Source: an uncultured Methylococcaceae bacterium (GTDB lineage: Bacteria > Pseudomonadota > Gammaproteobacteria > Methylococcales > Methylomonadaceae). Taken from it: 10,990 bases of DNA. Both the position numbers and the translations under genes were made by a program. Each line of letters starts with the position of its first letter. The first letter of the stretch is position 1. Below, piece after piece: positions 1 to 10,242 of the stretch. Under the pieces are notes generated by a model. That model saw nothing but the letters and a program-made list of their open reading frames with translations, did no database searches and was not told where the DNA came from. The DNA lies in NCBI GenBank assembly GCA_903939355.1, contig CAJAHC010000357.1:1-10990 (forward strand), read 5' to 3'.

Positions 1-324
1 AATATGACTTTTCCTGGTAAACGAATACACGCCATATTCTCAATGTTGAAAGACAAAGACATTGCAGGTGTCATTGAGATTATGAATCCAGTAATCTATG
101 ACTGGTTTTTTGCGCCGTTAGCAAACCCAAGAGCAACTAGTGAAAACAATATGCGAGAAATTTTTTCAAACATTGGAGTTACTAGGGTATCCTTCGGATT
201 TACAGGCTTTACTGATGCATTTAATGCAGCAAAGCACCAATCTCTAGATAATGATTTACTTCTGGTTTTTGGATCTTTCTTTTTAGTATCTGATTGTTTA
301 AATAAATTTGAAAAGGTAGGTTGA
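1..324 (+). CDS. folC: FolC, bifunctional folylpolyglutamate/dihydrofolate synthase (3' end only)
   Basis: Only the last 107 codons are in the window; the frame is open to the left edge, so the first ATG (4) is internal. FolC is a cytoplasmic Mur-ligase-fold enzyme that adds glutamate to dihydropteroate and to tetrahydrofolate, using ATP. The visible part is its C-terminal Rossmann-like domain. The recognisable pieces are the SMLKDKDIAGVI segment, a WFFAPLANPRA segment (family W-x-x-x-x-L-x-x-P-R-G/A), and the terminal VFGSFFLVSDCL, which matches the usual GSF-x-x-V end of FolC. The TGA lies 4 nt before the next start, so the two genes are very likely cotranscribed. In gammaproteobacteria folC normally precedes dedD, cvpA and purF, as here. 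The assignment rests on these motifs plus gene order; the N-terminal ATP-binding half is not visible. Confidence 0.88.
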   Translation, partial: NMTFPGKRIHAIFSMLKDKDIAGVIEIMNPVIYDWFFAPLANPRATSENNMREIFSNIGVTRVSFGFTGFTDAFNAAKHQSLDNDLLLVFGSFFLVSDCLNKFEKVG

Positions 325-328
325 CAAA

Positions 329-1261
329 ATGAATCAAGAATTAAAACAACGAATAATCGGTGCCATAGTTGTTACCGCTCTTGCTGCAATTTTCATTCCC
401 ATGCTTTTTGATGACCCTATTGAAAATAGCGGCCAATCAGTCAGTGAATTAGCAATACCTGCAACTCCACTAAACTCAAATGAAGTATCTGCAAACAAAT
501 TACCTAGTAATGCAAATCAGGTTTTGAATGTCCCTGATAACGCATCTGAAACATTAGTAAACACAGAAGAAGAAAGTGAGTTATCAAAAGACACTCAATT
601 GTCTGAAGAAATACCAGCAAATGATGATCCAACTGTCGATAATACGGATGAAGACATAGTAGCTCAAGCTGATTCTAAATCTAAAAACAGCAACACACCA
701 CCATCTTTAGATACGGGAGTAGTAGAAACTCATAAACCTTCAGTCTCCAAAAAAGCACTCCCCGAATTAGCAAAACAAGAGCCAACTCCCGAACCAGTAT
801 GGGAAGAAGAAAAAGCTATAGAAGTACCTGCAGAGCTAGTAAATACAACTAAAACTAAAACTAAAACAGCACCGATTAAGGTAAAGATAAAGTCTACCGC
901 TCCTATAAAAACAGCTACGCCAGAAAATATAATTTCTAAGAAAATTACTACAACTGAAAAACCATTACCTGTAAAAGCAGTTATTACAGATAAACCCACT
1001 GTAGTCCCTACTAAACCAAAAGCTGAATTAAGTCGATGGACTATTCAAGTAGGTAGTTTTAGTAAAAAAGAAAATGCCACCACTCTCATGGAAACTTTGC
1101 GGAAACAAAACCTACCTGTCACTTTAGATACTATTAAAAGTGCCAATGATGGGCTTATATACAGACTTAAAATTGGCCCCACTCTTGAAAAAAAACGTGC
1201 TATTGAAATGAAAACAAAATTGGATGCTTTAAAAATACAATCGTTTCTGATTTCTGAGTAA
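329..1261 (+). CDS. dedD: DedD-like SPOR-domain cell division protein
   Basis: The protein has 310 residues in bitopic inner-membrane layout. The short cytoplasmic N-terminus MNQELKQRIIGA is followed by one membrane span (about residues 9-27), and the FIPMLFDDP just after it is the typical DedD start. A long Pro/Thr/Lys/Glu-rich linker (about 30-235) follows, then a C-terminal SPOR domain (about 237-310, beginning WTIQVGSF). SPOR domains bind denuded septal peptidoglycan, and DedD proteins localise to the division ring. The linker contains a TKTKTKT run encoded by three copies of a 6-bp repeat (848-865). Start choice: the ATG lies 4 nt after the folC stop and is preceded by AGGTAGG, the only clear Shine-Dalgarno-like sequence among the + strand chromosomal genes here. 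The linker is longer than in E. coli DedD (about 220 residues in total), but linkers of this family vary freely. Confidence 0.87.
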   Translation: MNQELKQRIIGAIVVTALAAIFIPMLFDDPIENSGQSVSELAIPATPLNSNEVSANKLPSNANQVLNVPDNASETLVNTEEESELSKDTQLSEEIPANDDPTVDNTDEDIVAQADSKSKNSNTPPSLDTGVVETHKPSVSKKALPELAKQEPTPEPVWEEEKAIEVPAELVNTTKTKTKTAPIKVKIKSTAPIKTATPENIISKKITTTEKPLPVKAVITDKPTVVPTKPKAELSRWTIQVGSFSKKENATTLMETLRKQNLPVTLDTIKSANDGLIYRLKIGPTLEKKRAIEMKTKLDALKIQSFLISE

Positions 1262-1307
1262 TAAATCATAGGTAAGTTTAAGCAATTATCTTCATAAACA
1301 ATAAACA

Positions 1308-1799
1308 ATGATCTGGGTAGATTTCGCTATCATCGGACTGGTCTTTAGTAAATTAATAAGCGGATTTTTGCGCGGCTTTAATATGGCATTTTTTAATTTA
1401 ATTTCCTGGCTATTAGCAACCATCATTAGTTTAACTTTTTGCATAGAATTCTCTGTATTTTTGCCCTCAGCAATTAGTGATCAAAAACTAAAAATAAGCA
1501 TATCTTTTTTTGCTTTGTTTTTAATCACCCTAATCATGACTAGGGTAATCCGAGTGCTTTTCGGTGAAACCATCAAAAAATCTGACATACGGCTTATTGA
1601 GCGTTTAAGTGGTATGATTTTTGGAGGGCTACATGGCCTGTTTATCGTCATGCTTTTGGTCATGCTGACAGGACTATCGAGTCTGCCAGATAAACCATGG
1701 TGGAAGGAATCAAAATTATTACCCCCCTATCAAATGGCTGCTATTTGGTTACATGACTCCATTCCATCTGGAATAGCTGAATATATTCATTATCGTTAA
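1308..1799 (+). CDS. cvpA: CvpA family inner-membrane protein
   Basis: The protein has 163 residues and about four hydrophobic segments (roughly 5-25, 28-50, 57-78 and 98-120), matching CvpA length and topology. The N-terminus MIWVDFAIIGLVFSKLISGF with the following RGF is characteristic of the family (WvD.. I... s...G..RG). The short polar tail contains KPWWKESKL, and family members often have a W..S at that position. CvpA was found through colicin V production in E. coli, is also linked to envelope homeostasis, and has no known enzymatic activity. It sits 46 nt after the SPOR gene and 25 nt before purF, the conserved cvpA-purF arrangement. No clear Shine-Dalgarno precedes the ATG. An upstream in-frame alternative start was not evident. 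Confidence 0.9.
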   Translation: MIWVDFAIIGLVFSKLISGFLRGFNMAFFNLISWLLATIISLTFCIEFSVFLPSAISDQKLKISISFFALFLITLIMTRVIRVLFGETIKKSDIRLIERLSGMIFGGLHGLFIVMLLVMLTGLSSLPDKPWWKESKLLPPYQMAAIWLHDSIPSGIAEYIHYR

Positions 1800-1824
1800 C
1801 AACTAACAGATTCTAGTAAAAATT

Positions 1825-3324
1825 ATGTGTGGTATTACCGCTATCGTTTCACATCAAGCTGTTAACCAAGAACTCTATGATGCACTAACCGTCTTGCAAC
1901 ATCGGGGCCAAGATGCAGCAGGTATAGTAACTTGCGAGAAAGGACGTTTACATTTACGTAAAGATAATGGCCTGACTCGTGATGTTTTCAACAATGCCCA
2001 AATGCTTAAGTTAAAAGGCTGCATGGGCATAGGGCATGTTCGCTATCCAACAGCAGGCTGTACAAGTTCTGCAGAAGCTCAACCCTTCTATGTTAACTCT
2101 CCCTTTGGATTAACACTGGCACACAACGGTAATCTCACTAATACCGAAGAGTTAAAAAAAGCACTATTTGTAGAAGATCAACGACATATTAATACGGACT
2201 CTGATTCTGAAGTTTTATTAAATGTTTTTGCTCATGAACTTCAAAGCCTTGGCAAATTGGACTTAAGCGTCGATGATATTTTTCAAGCAGTAAGTGGCGT
2301 TCACAAACGCTGTCGTGGCGCTTATGCGGTTGTTATCATGATTGCCGGAGTGGGTATCTTAGGCTTTAGAGACCCCCATGGAATTAGACCTGTGGTATTT
2401 GGTGAGCGAAAAACTGAAGAAGGTTCTGATTTTATGATCGCCTCGGAAAGTGTTGCCCTTAATGTATTAGGCTTTAACCTTATTCGAGACATAGAGCCCG
2501 GCGAAGCTATTTTCATTGAAGAATCTGGGGTCTTACATGCCAAGCAATGTTCCGAACAAGTAGACCATTGCCCCTGCATATTCGAATATGTTTATTTTGC
2601 TCGACCAGATTCAATTATTGATGATATTTCTGTCTATAAAGCACGCCTACGCATGGGCGACAAATTGGCCGCCAAAGTTATCAGAGAATGGCCTGATTAT
2701 GATATTGATGTAGTCATTCCTATTCCTGATACCAGTCGAACTTCTGCATTACAAATGGCCAATAAACTGGGCGTTAAATTCAGCGAAGGTTTTATGAAAA
2801 ATCGTTATATCGGTCGAACTTTCATTATGCCAGGTCAGAAAATGCGTGAAAAATCAGTTCGACAAAAACTTAATGCTATCGATCTTGAATTTAACGGCAA
2901 AAACGTTTTATTAGTTGATGACTCAGTAGTCAGAGGCACAACCTCAGCACAAATAATTCAAATGGCACGCGATGCAGGCGCCAAAAAAGTATACTTCGCC
3001 TCAGCTGCTCCACCAGTTCGCTATCCCAATGTTTATGGTATTGATATGCCGGCTGCACATGAATTAATTGCTCATGATAAAACCGAAGAAGAAGTGTGTG
3101 AAGCAATCGGTGCGGATCGATTAATTTATCAAGATCTTGATGATCTGATTGAAGCTGTTCGCAAAGGCAATCCTGCTATAAAACATTTTGATACCTCATG
3201 CTTCAGCAAAGAATATATTACCGGCGATATTGATGATGCCTATCTAGATAGAACTGAAGCCTTACGTAACGACAATGCTCAGGCAGAGCGTAACTCTGAA
3301 AAATCCATTATTGAAATGCTGTAA
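1825..3324 (+). CDS. purF: Amidophosphoribosyltransferase (PurF)
   Basis: The protein has 499 residues (E. coli PurF about 505). It catalyses the first committed step of de novo purine synthesis, PRPP + glutamine to 5-phosphoribosylamine, in the cytoplasm. The start is fixed by MCGI: Met is removed and Cys2 becomes the N-terminal nucleophile of the glutaminase domain (about 2-235, with the HRGQDAAGI and AHNGNLTN motifs). The phosphoribosyltransferase domain follows, with the flexible PRPP-site segment around KNRYIGRTF and the PRPP-binding motif [13 protein letters not shown] (residues 362-374, acidic pair Asp365-Asp366). All key residues are present and no frameshift is seen. It directly follows cvpA (25 nt), probably in one operon with folC and dedD. 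No PurR operator or ribosome binding site is obvious just upstream. Confidence 0.97.
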   Translation: MCGITAIVSHQAVNQELYDALTVLQHRGQDAAGIVTCEKGRLHLRKDNGLTRDVFNNAQMLKLKGCMGIGHVRYPTAGCTSSAEAQPFYVNSPFGLTLAHNGNLTNTEELKKALFVEDQRHINTDSDSEVLLNVFAHELQSLGKLDLSVDDIFQAVSGVHKRCRGAYAVVIMIAGVGILGFRDPHGIRPVVFGERKTEEGSDFMIASESVALNVLGFNLIRDIEPGEAIFIEESGVLHAKQCSEQVDHCPCIFEYVYFARPDSIIDDISVYKARLRMGDKLAAKVIREWPDYDIDVVIPIPDTSRTSALQMANKLGVKFSEGFMKNRYIGRTFIMPGQKMREKSVRQKLNAIDLEFNGKNVLLVDDSVVRGTTSAQIIQMARDAGAKKVYFASAAPPVRYPNVYGIDMPAAHELIAHDKTEEEVCEAIGADRLIYQDLDDLIEAVRKGNPAIKHFDTSCFSKEYITGDIDDAYLDRTEALRNDNAQAERNSEKSIIEML

Positions 3325-3395
3325 GAGTAGTTCCAATAATTACTTTTTATTCGCAACCACAAGGGATTACCCCCTGCCGATTATACTAAAAACCT

Positions 3396-4580
3396 ATGAA
3401 AGATATTAACTGGAACGACTATTCTCTGGAAACTCAGGCAATAAGAGTTGGCCACAAGCGCACTCATGAAGATGAGCACAGCATTCCAATCTTTACGACC
3501 TCCAGCTATGTCTTTAAGAGTGCAGAAGAAGCAGCTTTACGTTTTACCGGCAAAAAGTCCGGCAACATCTACTCCCGTTTTACTAATCCAACCGTTAATG
3601 CTTTTCAGGAAAGGTTGGCCTTAATGGAAAAAGGTGAGCGCTGCATAGCATTTGCTTCCGGCATGGCTGCCATCATGGCAGTGGGTATGGGATTACTTAA
3701 AGCTGGAGATCATGTGGTTTGTTCTCGTGGTGTATTTGGCAATACCGTCTTAGTATTTCAAAATTATTTTGCAAAATTTGGTGTCGAAACTGATTTTGTT
3801 GATTTAATTGATACTTCAGCATGGGAAGACGCCATCAAACCCAACACACGGTTTTTATTTTTAGAAACACCCTCCAATCCACTCATCGAAATTGCTGATA
3901 TTTCTGCACTGGCCAACATAGCACATGCACATAATTGCTTACTGATTGTCGATAATTGCTTTTGTACGCCCGTACTACAAAAACCATTCGAATTAGGTGC
4001 CGATATTGTTATTCACTCGGCAACTAAATATATAGACGGCCAAGGCCGCTGTGTGGGTGGTGCAGTTATCGCCAGTGATGAAATCATTGAAAAACACATT
4101 TATCCCTATCTTCGCACTGGGGGCGCCACCATGAGTCCCTTTAATGCTTGGGTGTTTTTAACCGGTTTGGAAACCTTGTCAATCCGAATGAAAGCCCACT
4201 GCGATAGCGCCTTTGAGCTTGCCAAATGGCTTGAACAACAACCCAATATTACCAAAGTGCACTATCCCGGGCTGCCATCACACGCACAACACGAGCTGGC
4301 AAAACGCCAACAAAGTCAGTATGGTGGCATTGTTAGTTTTGAGTTAAAAGGTGGTAAAGAACAAGCTTGGAAATTAATAGATGCAACTGAAATGATCTCC
4401 ATTACCGCAAATCTGGGTGACGTAAAAACGACCATTACCCATCCAGCCACAACTACGCATGGCAGACTGACACCTGAAGCCAGAACTGTTGCCGGAATTA
4501 AAGACAGCTTGGTCAGAATTTCAGTCGGACTGGAAACCATCGCAGATATTAAAAATGATCTGTTAAGAGGCTTTGTGTAG
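3396..4580 (+). CDS. metZ: O-succinylhomoserine sulfhydrylase (MetZ)
   Basis: This 394-residue PLP-dependent enzyme of the Cys/Met metabolism family joins O-succinylhomoserine and sulfide to give homocysteine, the direct sulfhydrylation route to methionine. The seen motifs are YSRFTNPTVNAFQERLA (PLP-phosphate side), FASGMAAIMA, ETPSNPLIEI, VDNCFCTPVLQKP, and HSATKYIDGQGR with the Schiff-base lysine at residue 211. The QGR after the lysine and the overall match to the Pseudomonas-type enzyme favour MetZ over MetB or MetC, but substrate preference between succinyl- and acetyl-homoserine cannot be proven from sequence. It follows purF by 71 nt, as in Pseudomonas. No Shine-Dalgarno is visible. 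A TATACT at 3382-3387 could be a -10 box that would place transcription start almost at the ATG, but no matching -35 is seen. Confidence 0.9.
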   Translation: MKDINWNDYSLETQAIRVGHKRTHEDEHSIPIFTTSSYVFKSAEEAALRFTGKKSGNIYSRFTNPTVNAFQERLALMEKGERCIAFASGMAAIMAVGMGLLKAGDHVVCSRGVFGNTVLVFQNYFAKFGVETDFVDLIDTSAWEDAIKPNTRFLFLETPSNPLIEIADISALANIAHAHNCLLIVDNCFCTPVLQKPFELGADIVIHSATKYIDGQGRCVGGAVIASDEIIEKHIYPYLRTGGATMSPFNAWVFLTGLETLSIRMKAHCDSAFELAKWLEQQPNITKVHYPGLPSHAQHELAKRQQSQYGGIVSFELKGGKEQAWKLIDATEMISITANLGDVKTTITHPATTTHGRLTPEARTVAGIKDSLVRISVGLETIADIKNDLLRGFV

Positions 4581-4616
4581 AAAAAAACGTAAACATCTCT
4601 ATCATTAATATCTGCC

Positions 4617-5501
4617 ATGAATATAGATGTACTTTGTGTAGGTCATGCCTCTTATGATTTTGTTTTTTCAGTTGACCATCACCCGACTGCTGATGAAAAA
4701 ATTGTCGCTCAAAACTTTCTCGGTTGTGGAGGTGGCCCCGCTGCCAACGCAGCAGTAACCGCTGCCAAACTCAATTTTAAAACCGCCTTTGCCGGCTATC
4801 TGGGTCAAGATATTTACGGTGAAAACCATTATCAGGAATTTCTCAACTACAGTGTCAACACAGATCTCATCATTCACGGCTCCTCCCCTACCCCGCTTTC
4901 CACCATCATAGTAAAACCCAATGGCAACAGAGCATTAATTAATTACAAAGGAAATACTCGGACACTTTCAGCCGGAGACATCGATTTTTCCTCTGTCACT
5001 ACTAAAGTTGTTTTGTTTGATGGTCACGAACCACATATTTCATTACCCCTGCTTAAGCGACTTAAACAACAAGGTATTCCAACTATACTGGATGCAGGTT
5101 CCGTTCATGAGGGTACTTTAGCTCTAATGAACGAGGTAGATTATCTGGTCTGTTCTGAAAAATTTGCTGTTCAATTTGCAGGAGATGAAGTAACAGCCCT
5201 TTCTCGTTTAGCACAAGTATCAAAAGTCGTTGTAATAACACTAGGAGAAAGGGGCTTAATCTGGCAACGCGGCCAAGACGCTGGCAACTTACCCGCTTTT
5301 AAGATTAATGCTATAGACACCACTGGTGCGGGTGATGCATTTCATGGTGCTTTTGCCGCCGCTGTTGCCTCAGATTTAAACTGGTTTCAAATATTACGCT
5401 TTGCCAGTGCAGCGGGTGCATTATGTTGTACTAAAATAGGGGCTCGAACAGGACTGCCCTCAAAGCTAGAACATCAGACGCTTTTTGAAGATTCGCTATA
5501 A
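4617..5501 (+). CDS. PfkB-family carbohydrate kinase, ribokinase/YihV-like
   Basis: This 294-residue cytoplasmic kinase has a ribokinase fold and is expected to phosphorylate a sugar or sugar derivative with ATP. The first PfkB signature is seen at residues 36-46 (GCGGGPAANAA). The second is DTTGAGDAFHGAF from residue 234, with the catalytic base Asp240 and the anion hole GAGD. The tail CTKIGARTGLP closely resembles the end of E. coli YihV (sulfofructose kinase), as does the GGGPAA-x-AAV stretch. No other sulfoglycolysis gene is present in the window, so the substrate is left open: ribose, fructose derivatives and sulfofructose are all possible. It starts 36 nt after metZ on the same strand and could be cotranscribed with it. 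The ATG has no Shine-Dalgarno; it was chosen because the protein begins with the usual beta strand MNIDVLCVG. Confidence 0.85.
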   Translation: MNIDVLCVGHASYDFVFSVDHHPTADEKIVAQNFLGCGGGPAANAAVTAAKLNFKTAFAGYLGQDIYGENHYQEFLNYSVNTDLIIHGSSPTPLSTIIVKPNGNRALINYKGNTRTLSAGDIDFSSVTTKVVLFDGHEPHISLPLLKRLKQQGIPTILDAGSVHEGTLALMNEVDYLVCSEKFAVQFAGDEVTALSRLAQVSKVVVITLGERGLIWQRGQDAGNLPAFKINAIDTTGAGDAFHGAFAAAVASDLNWFQILRFASAAGALCCTKIGARTGLPSKLEHQTLFEDSL

Positions 5502-5632
5502 GTAATAATCTTTAGCTTCCAGCCACACCATCTAATTAACTACACTAGACAGCATAATCCTCAGATTTTTTAAAGGGAATAGAGAAAAAATAAGGTCTTA
5601 TAGTTCCCGTTATTCTTTTCCAAGAGTTACAC

Positions 5633-5635
5633 AAT
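5633..5635. repeat. Target site duplication, left copy (AAT)
   Basis: The 3 bp AAT immediately outside the left inverted repeat is repeated immediately outside the right one (6907-6909). A 3-bp duplication is usual for the IS3 family. Three A/T bases could match by chance, so the support comes from its exact fit to the extended repeat ends. Confidence 0.6.
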
Positions 5636-5663
5636 TGTAATGGTCAAGTAAAACAGGACACTT
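5636..5663 (+). repeat. IS3 element terminal inverted repeat, left (orfB end)
   Basis: The repeat begins TGTAATGGTC and ends GGACACTT. Compared with the other end it differs at positions 3, 11, 13, 15 and 20 of 28. It lies only 2 nt beyond the orfB stop codon. Confidence 0.8.
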
Positions 5664-5665
5664 TA

Positions 5666-6493
<828 letters not shown>

Positions 6494-6531
6494 TGGGAAT
6501 GTCTTCTGTTGCTCTCGAATAAATTGATATT

Positions 6532-6843
6532 TTATTGGAGCTCTTTCGCAAAGAAGACTGCGGCCTTTTTTAATATTTCGCGCTCCATGCGTAACTGTGC
6601 AACTTCTTTACGTAAACGGGTCAGTTCATCTTGTTCCAGCAAATTAAATACTTTTTTCTGGGTCGGAGCACTATTTGAAGAGCCTCGTTCAGCTCTTACC
6701 CATCGACTCAGCGCACTTAACGAAACGCCTAGACTATCAGCAGCTTGTCGCTGGCTATAACCCTTTTCATTAACTAATTTTGCTGCTGACTGTTTGAATT
6801 CAAGCGTAAAACTGGGTCTGATTTGTTTATTTTTATTACTCAT
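6532..6843 (-). CDS. IS3-family transposase OrfA (HTH/leucine zipper)
   Basis: This 103-residue protein contains the IS3 OrfA helix-turn-helix (YSQRQAADSLGVSLSALSRWV), which binds the element's terminal repeats. A C-terminal heptad-like coiled coil follows (LLEQDELTRLRKEVAQLRME), through which OrfA multimerises with OrfAB. The ATG at 6843 is preferred to an in-frame ATG at 6861 because GAGG (6849-6852) sits 5 nt before it and the family start is near MSNKNK. It ends at TAA 6532-6534 and overlaps the orfB frame, which lies in the -1 phase. OrfA alone is intact here; without OrfAB it could only act as a binding protein or repressor. Confidence 0.88.
   Translation of the reverse strand: MSNKNKQIRPSFTLEFKQSAAKLVNEKGYSQRQAADSLGVSLSALSRWVRAERGSSNSAPTQKKVFNLLEQDELTRLRKEVAQLRMEREILKKAAVFFAKELQ
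6565..6571 (-). promoter_or_regulatory. Programmed -1 frameshift slippery heptamer A AAA AAG
   Basis: Within orfA the codons TTA AAA AAG contain A AAA AAG in the correct phase (X XXX XXZ). This is the canonical signal used by IS911 and IS150 to make OrfAB. A -1 shift here enters the orfB frame, which runs open through GRSLLCERAPIKYQF into the body of OrfB. About 10 nt downstream, TCTTT-GCG-AAAGA (6542-6554) can form a small 5-bp hairpin that might stimulate the shift. Confidence 0.75.
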
Positions 6844-6878
6844 AATCACCTCTGTGGACATTATAAATCTGTCTTTAG

Positions 6879-6906
6879 AAGTGTCCCGTTTAATTAGACC
6901 ATTTCA
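6879..6906 (-). repeat. IS3 element terminal inverted repeat, right (orfA end)
   Basis: Read on the minus strand it begins TGAAATGGTC and ends GGACACTT, pairing with the left repeat at 23 of 28 positions. The transcription signals for orfA would have to lie in or just inside this end. Confidence 0.8.
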
Positions 6907-6909
6907 AAT
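6907..6909. repeat. Target site duplication, right copy (AAT)
   Basis: This AAT directly follows the right inverted repeat and matches 5633-5635 on the other side of the element. Confidence 0.6.
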
Positions 6910-7095
6910 AAAGTTGAGGCGAGCAGTGATAAAGGGATGAGCTAGTCGTCAGAAGAAATTATTAAACTCGACCTAGCGACTATGAATAAAAAAACTCACT
7001 TTTGTCCTTCATTGACGTAATGAGCCAGGCCTCAATTATTCAAGCTAGATACATAGTTCTTGGATCTTAAAAAAGAGACTTACGAGAAAAATTAG

Positions 7096-7263
7096 ATAAT
7101 AAAAGACTCCATCTCTACCAGAATAAAATGTGCCTTAGTTCTTATTATTTTTATGTTAATACCATTAGTTCCCATTACAGGTTCAATAGGATTATTTATA
7201 TTGATCTTTCGACCTATCTGATTTAAAAAACTTGTTGATAACGTGTATGCTAATAAAAGATAA
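7096..7263 (+). pseudogene. Possible decayed gene for a small membrane protein (internal TGA, no ATG)
   Basis: The + strand between the TAG at 7093 and the TAA at 7261 encodes a strongly hydrophobic stretch (ALVLIIFMLIPLVPITGSIG, then LFILIFRPI). It is followed by TGA (7219-7221) and then an amphipathic basic tail, FKKLVDNVYANKR. Reading TGA as a former TGG gives RPIWFKKLVDNVY, a plausible membrane-interface motif. No ATG lies upstream of the hydrophobic part, though ATA codons at 7096, 7099 and 7123 could be decayed starts. I do not know the function. The case rests on protein-like composition and a sensible Trp substitution, so it could be chance; the opposite strand is also open (67 codons) but looks less protein-like. 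Confidence 0.35.
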
Positions 7264-7382
7264 TTGTTAAAGAAACATAAATAAACTGAAATCAATTTGA
7301 TAAACCCGTCTAAAAACCAATAAATTTCGGATTAAGCCTGAACTGACAAAGCATAGGTCCAACAAGGGGCATTTTTTAAAGA

Positions 7383-7459
7383 TGGCGCGCCCGGAGAGAT
7401 TCGAACTCCCGACCGATCGGTTCGAAGCCGATTACTCTATCCAGCTGAGCTACGAGCGC
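7383..7459 (-). tRNA. tRNA-Arg (anticodon UCG)
   Basis: The gene is 77 nt with the CCA end encoded. A full cloverleaf can be drawn: acceptor GCGCTCG/CGGGCGC (one T-G pair), D stem GCTC/GAGT, anticodon stem ATCGG/CCGAT with loop CTTCGAA, 5-nt variable loop, and T stem GGGAG/CTCTC with loop TTCGAAT. Anticodon TCG reads CGA (Arg). The arginine identity elements A20 and C35 are present and the discriminator base is G73. No good intrinsic terminator follows on the minus strand. tRNA genes are common island integration sites, but no second copy of its 3' end is visible in the window. Confidence 0.96.
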
Positions 7460-7589
7460 TTAATTTAAATGCGTCATGTATTAATTAAATGTAAAGATTG
7501 AACAGTTACCTATCTAAACATTTCTTAACGCACGTCTAATGATATCAGCTTTTATTCTAAAATATACGATTAATTCTTCCGTGGATTCA

Positions 7590-7683
7590 ATTTAAAGAGC
7601 AGCTATTGAACCGTCCCAACTGCCATCGGCCAGATAAGTGTCGTTCTTTTCACAAAGGGCTATCAATTTTAAGGCGTATTATA
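7590..7683 (-). promoter_or_regulatory. Candidate stable-RNA leader: TATAAT, hairpin and boxA-like motif upstream of tRNA-Arg
   Basis: Read on the minus strand, 7683-7678 is a perfect TATAAT followed by the GC-rich ACGCC, as in stringently controlled rRNA/tRNA promoters. About 75 nt on comes TGCTCTTTAAAT (7601-7590), matching the E. coli rRNA boxA TGCTCTTTAACA at 10 of 12 positions. Just before it, GCAG...CTGC encloses TTG...CAA and can form a boxB-like hairpin. The tRNA-Arg begins about 130 nt further downstream. No good -35 is found at 16-18 nt (TTGCAA lies only 13 nt upstream of the -10). The stretch may be a real tRNA leader or a relic of an rRNA operon leader. Confidence 0.3.
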
Positions 7684-7750
7684 ATACTACCCAGCCTTGC
7701 AACATAAAGACCCGTTAAAAACCCAATTAATGCCCTCCATTCAGTTTATC

Positions 7751-7778
7751 GATTTTTAAGCTAAGGTATTTAAAAATC
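7751..7778. repeat. AT-rich inverted repeat between katG and tRNA-Arg
   Basis: Perfect 9-bp arms GATTTTTAA (7751-7759) and TTAAAAATC (7770-7778) flank a 10-nt loop, about 75 nt past the katG stop. The stem is A/T only and there is no following T run, so it is a poor intrinsic terminator. It could still mark the end of the katG transcript. The remaining unassigned spacer, roughly 7684-7850, shows nothing else convincing. Confidence 0.4.
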
Positions 7779-7854
7779 AAGCCTCTTAATTGCAGATTTT
7801 TCTGACATCGCTAATTGCCTGTAAAATAAACGAAAGATCAGATAATTGTCATTA

Positions 7855-10128
<2,274 letters not shown>

Positions 10129-10242
10129 CTATGCTTTATGCTAGGCTTTACCAGTAAGCAATAATCTCTAACGAGCGAAACACCATAACAAATTCCATAA
10201 GTGGCAATACCATTATTTTGCCTTGCCGAGCAAGTGGTTCTA

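Noticed and set aside
6960-7055. Minus-strand partial hairpin followed by seven T residues (near 6983-7020) as a terminator
   Set aside because: The stem has only about 6 bp with a wobble pair and an 18-nt loop, and no adjacent upstream gene needs it.
7219-7221. TGA read as selenocysteine or as Trp by a variant code
   Set aside because: No SECIS-like hairpin is seen downstream, and all other genes in the window use TGG for Trp and TGA as stop (folC ends in TGA). Gene decay is simpler.
7092-7295. 67-codon minus-strand open frame in the spacer below tRNA-Arg
   Set aside because: It has low-complexity composition, no Shine-Dalgarno and no recognisable motif. The + strand of the same stretch reads more like a (decayed) protein.
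7383-7459. tRNA-Arg as an island attachment site
   Set aside because: No second copy of the tRNA 3' end (CTCTCCGGGCG) and no integrase gene are found in the window.
7612-7677. Short minus-strand frame reading ...YLADGSWDGSIAAL-stop upstream of the tRNA
   Set aside because: It is only about 25 codons between stops with no start signal, and it ends inside the boxA-like motif. The stable-RNA leader reading explains the conserved-looking bases better.
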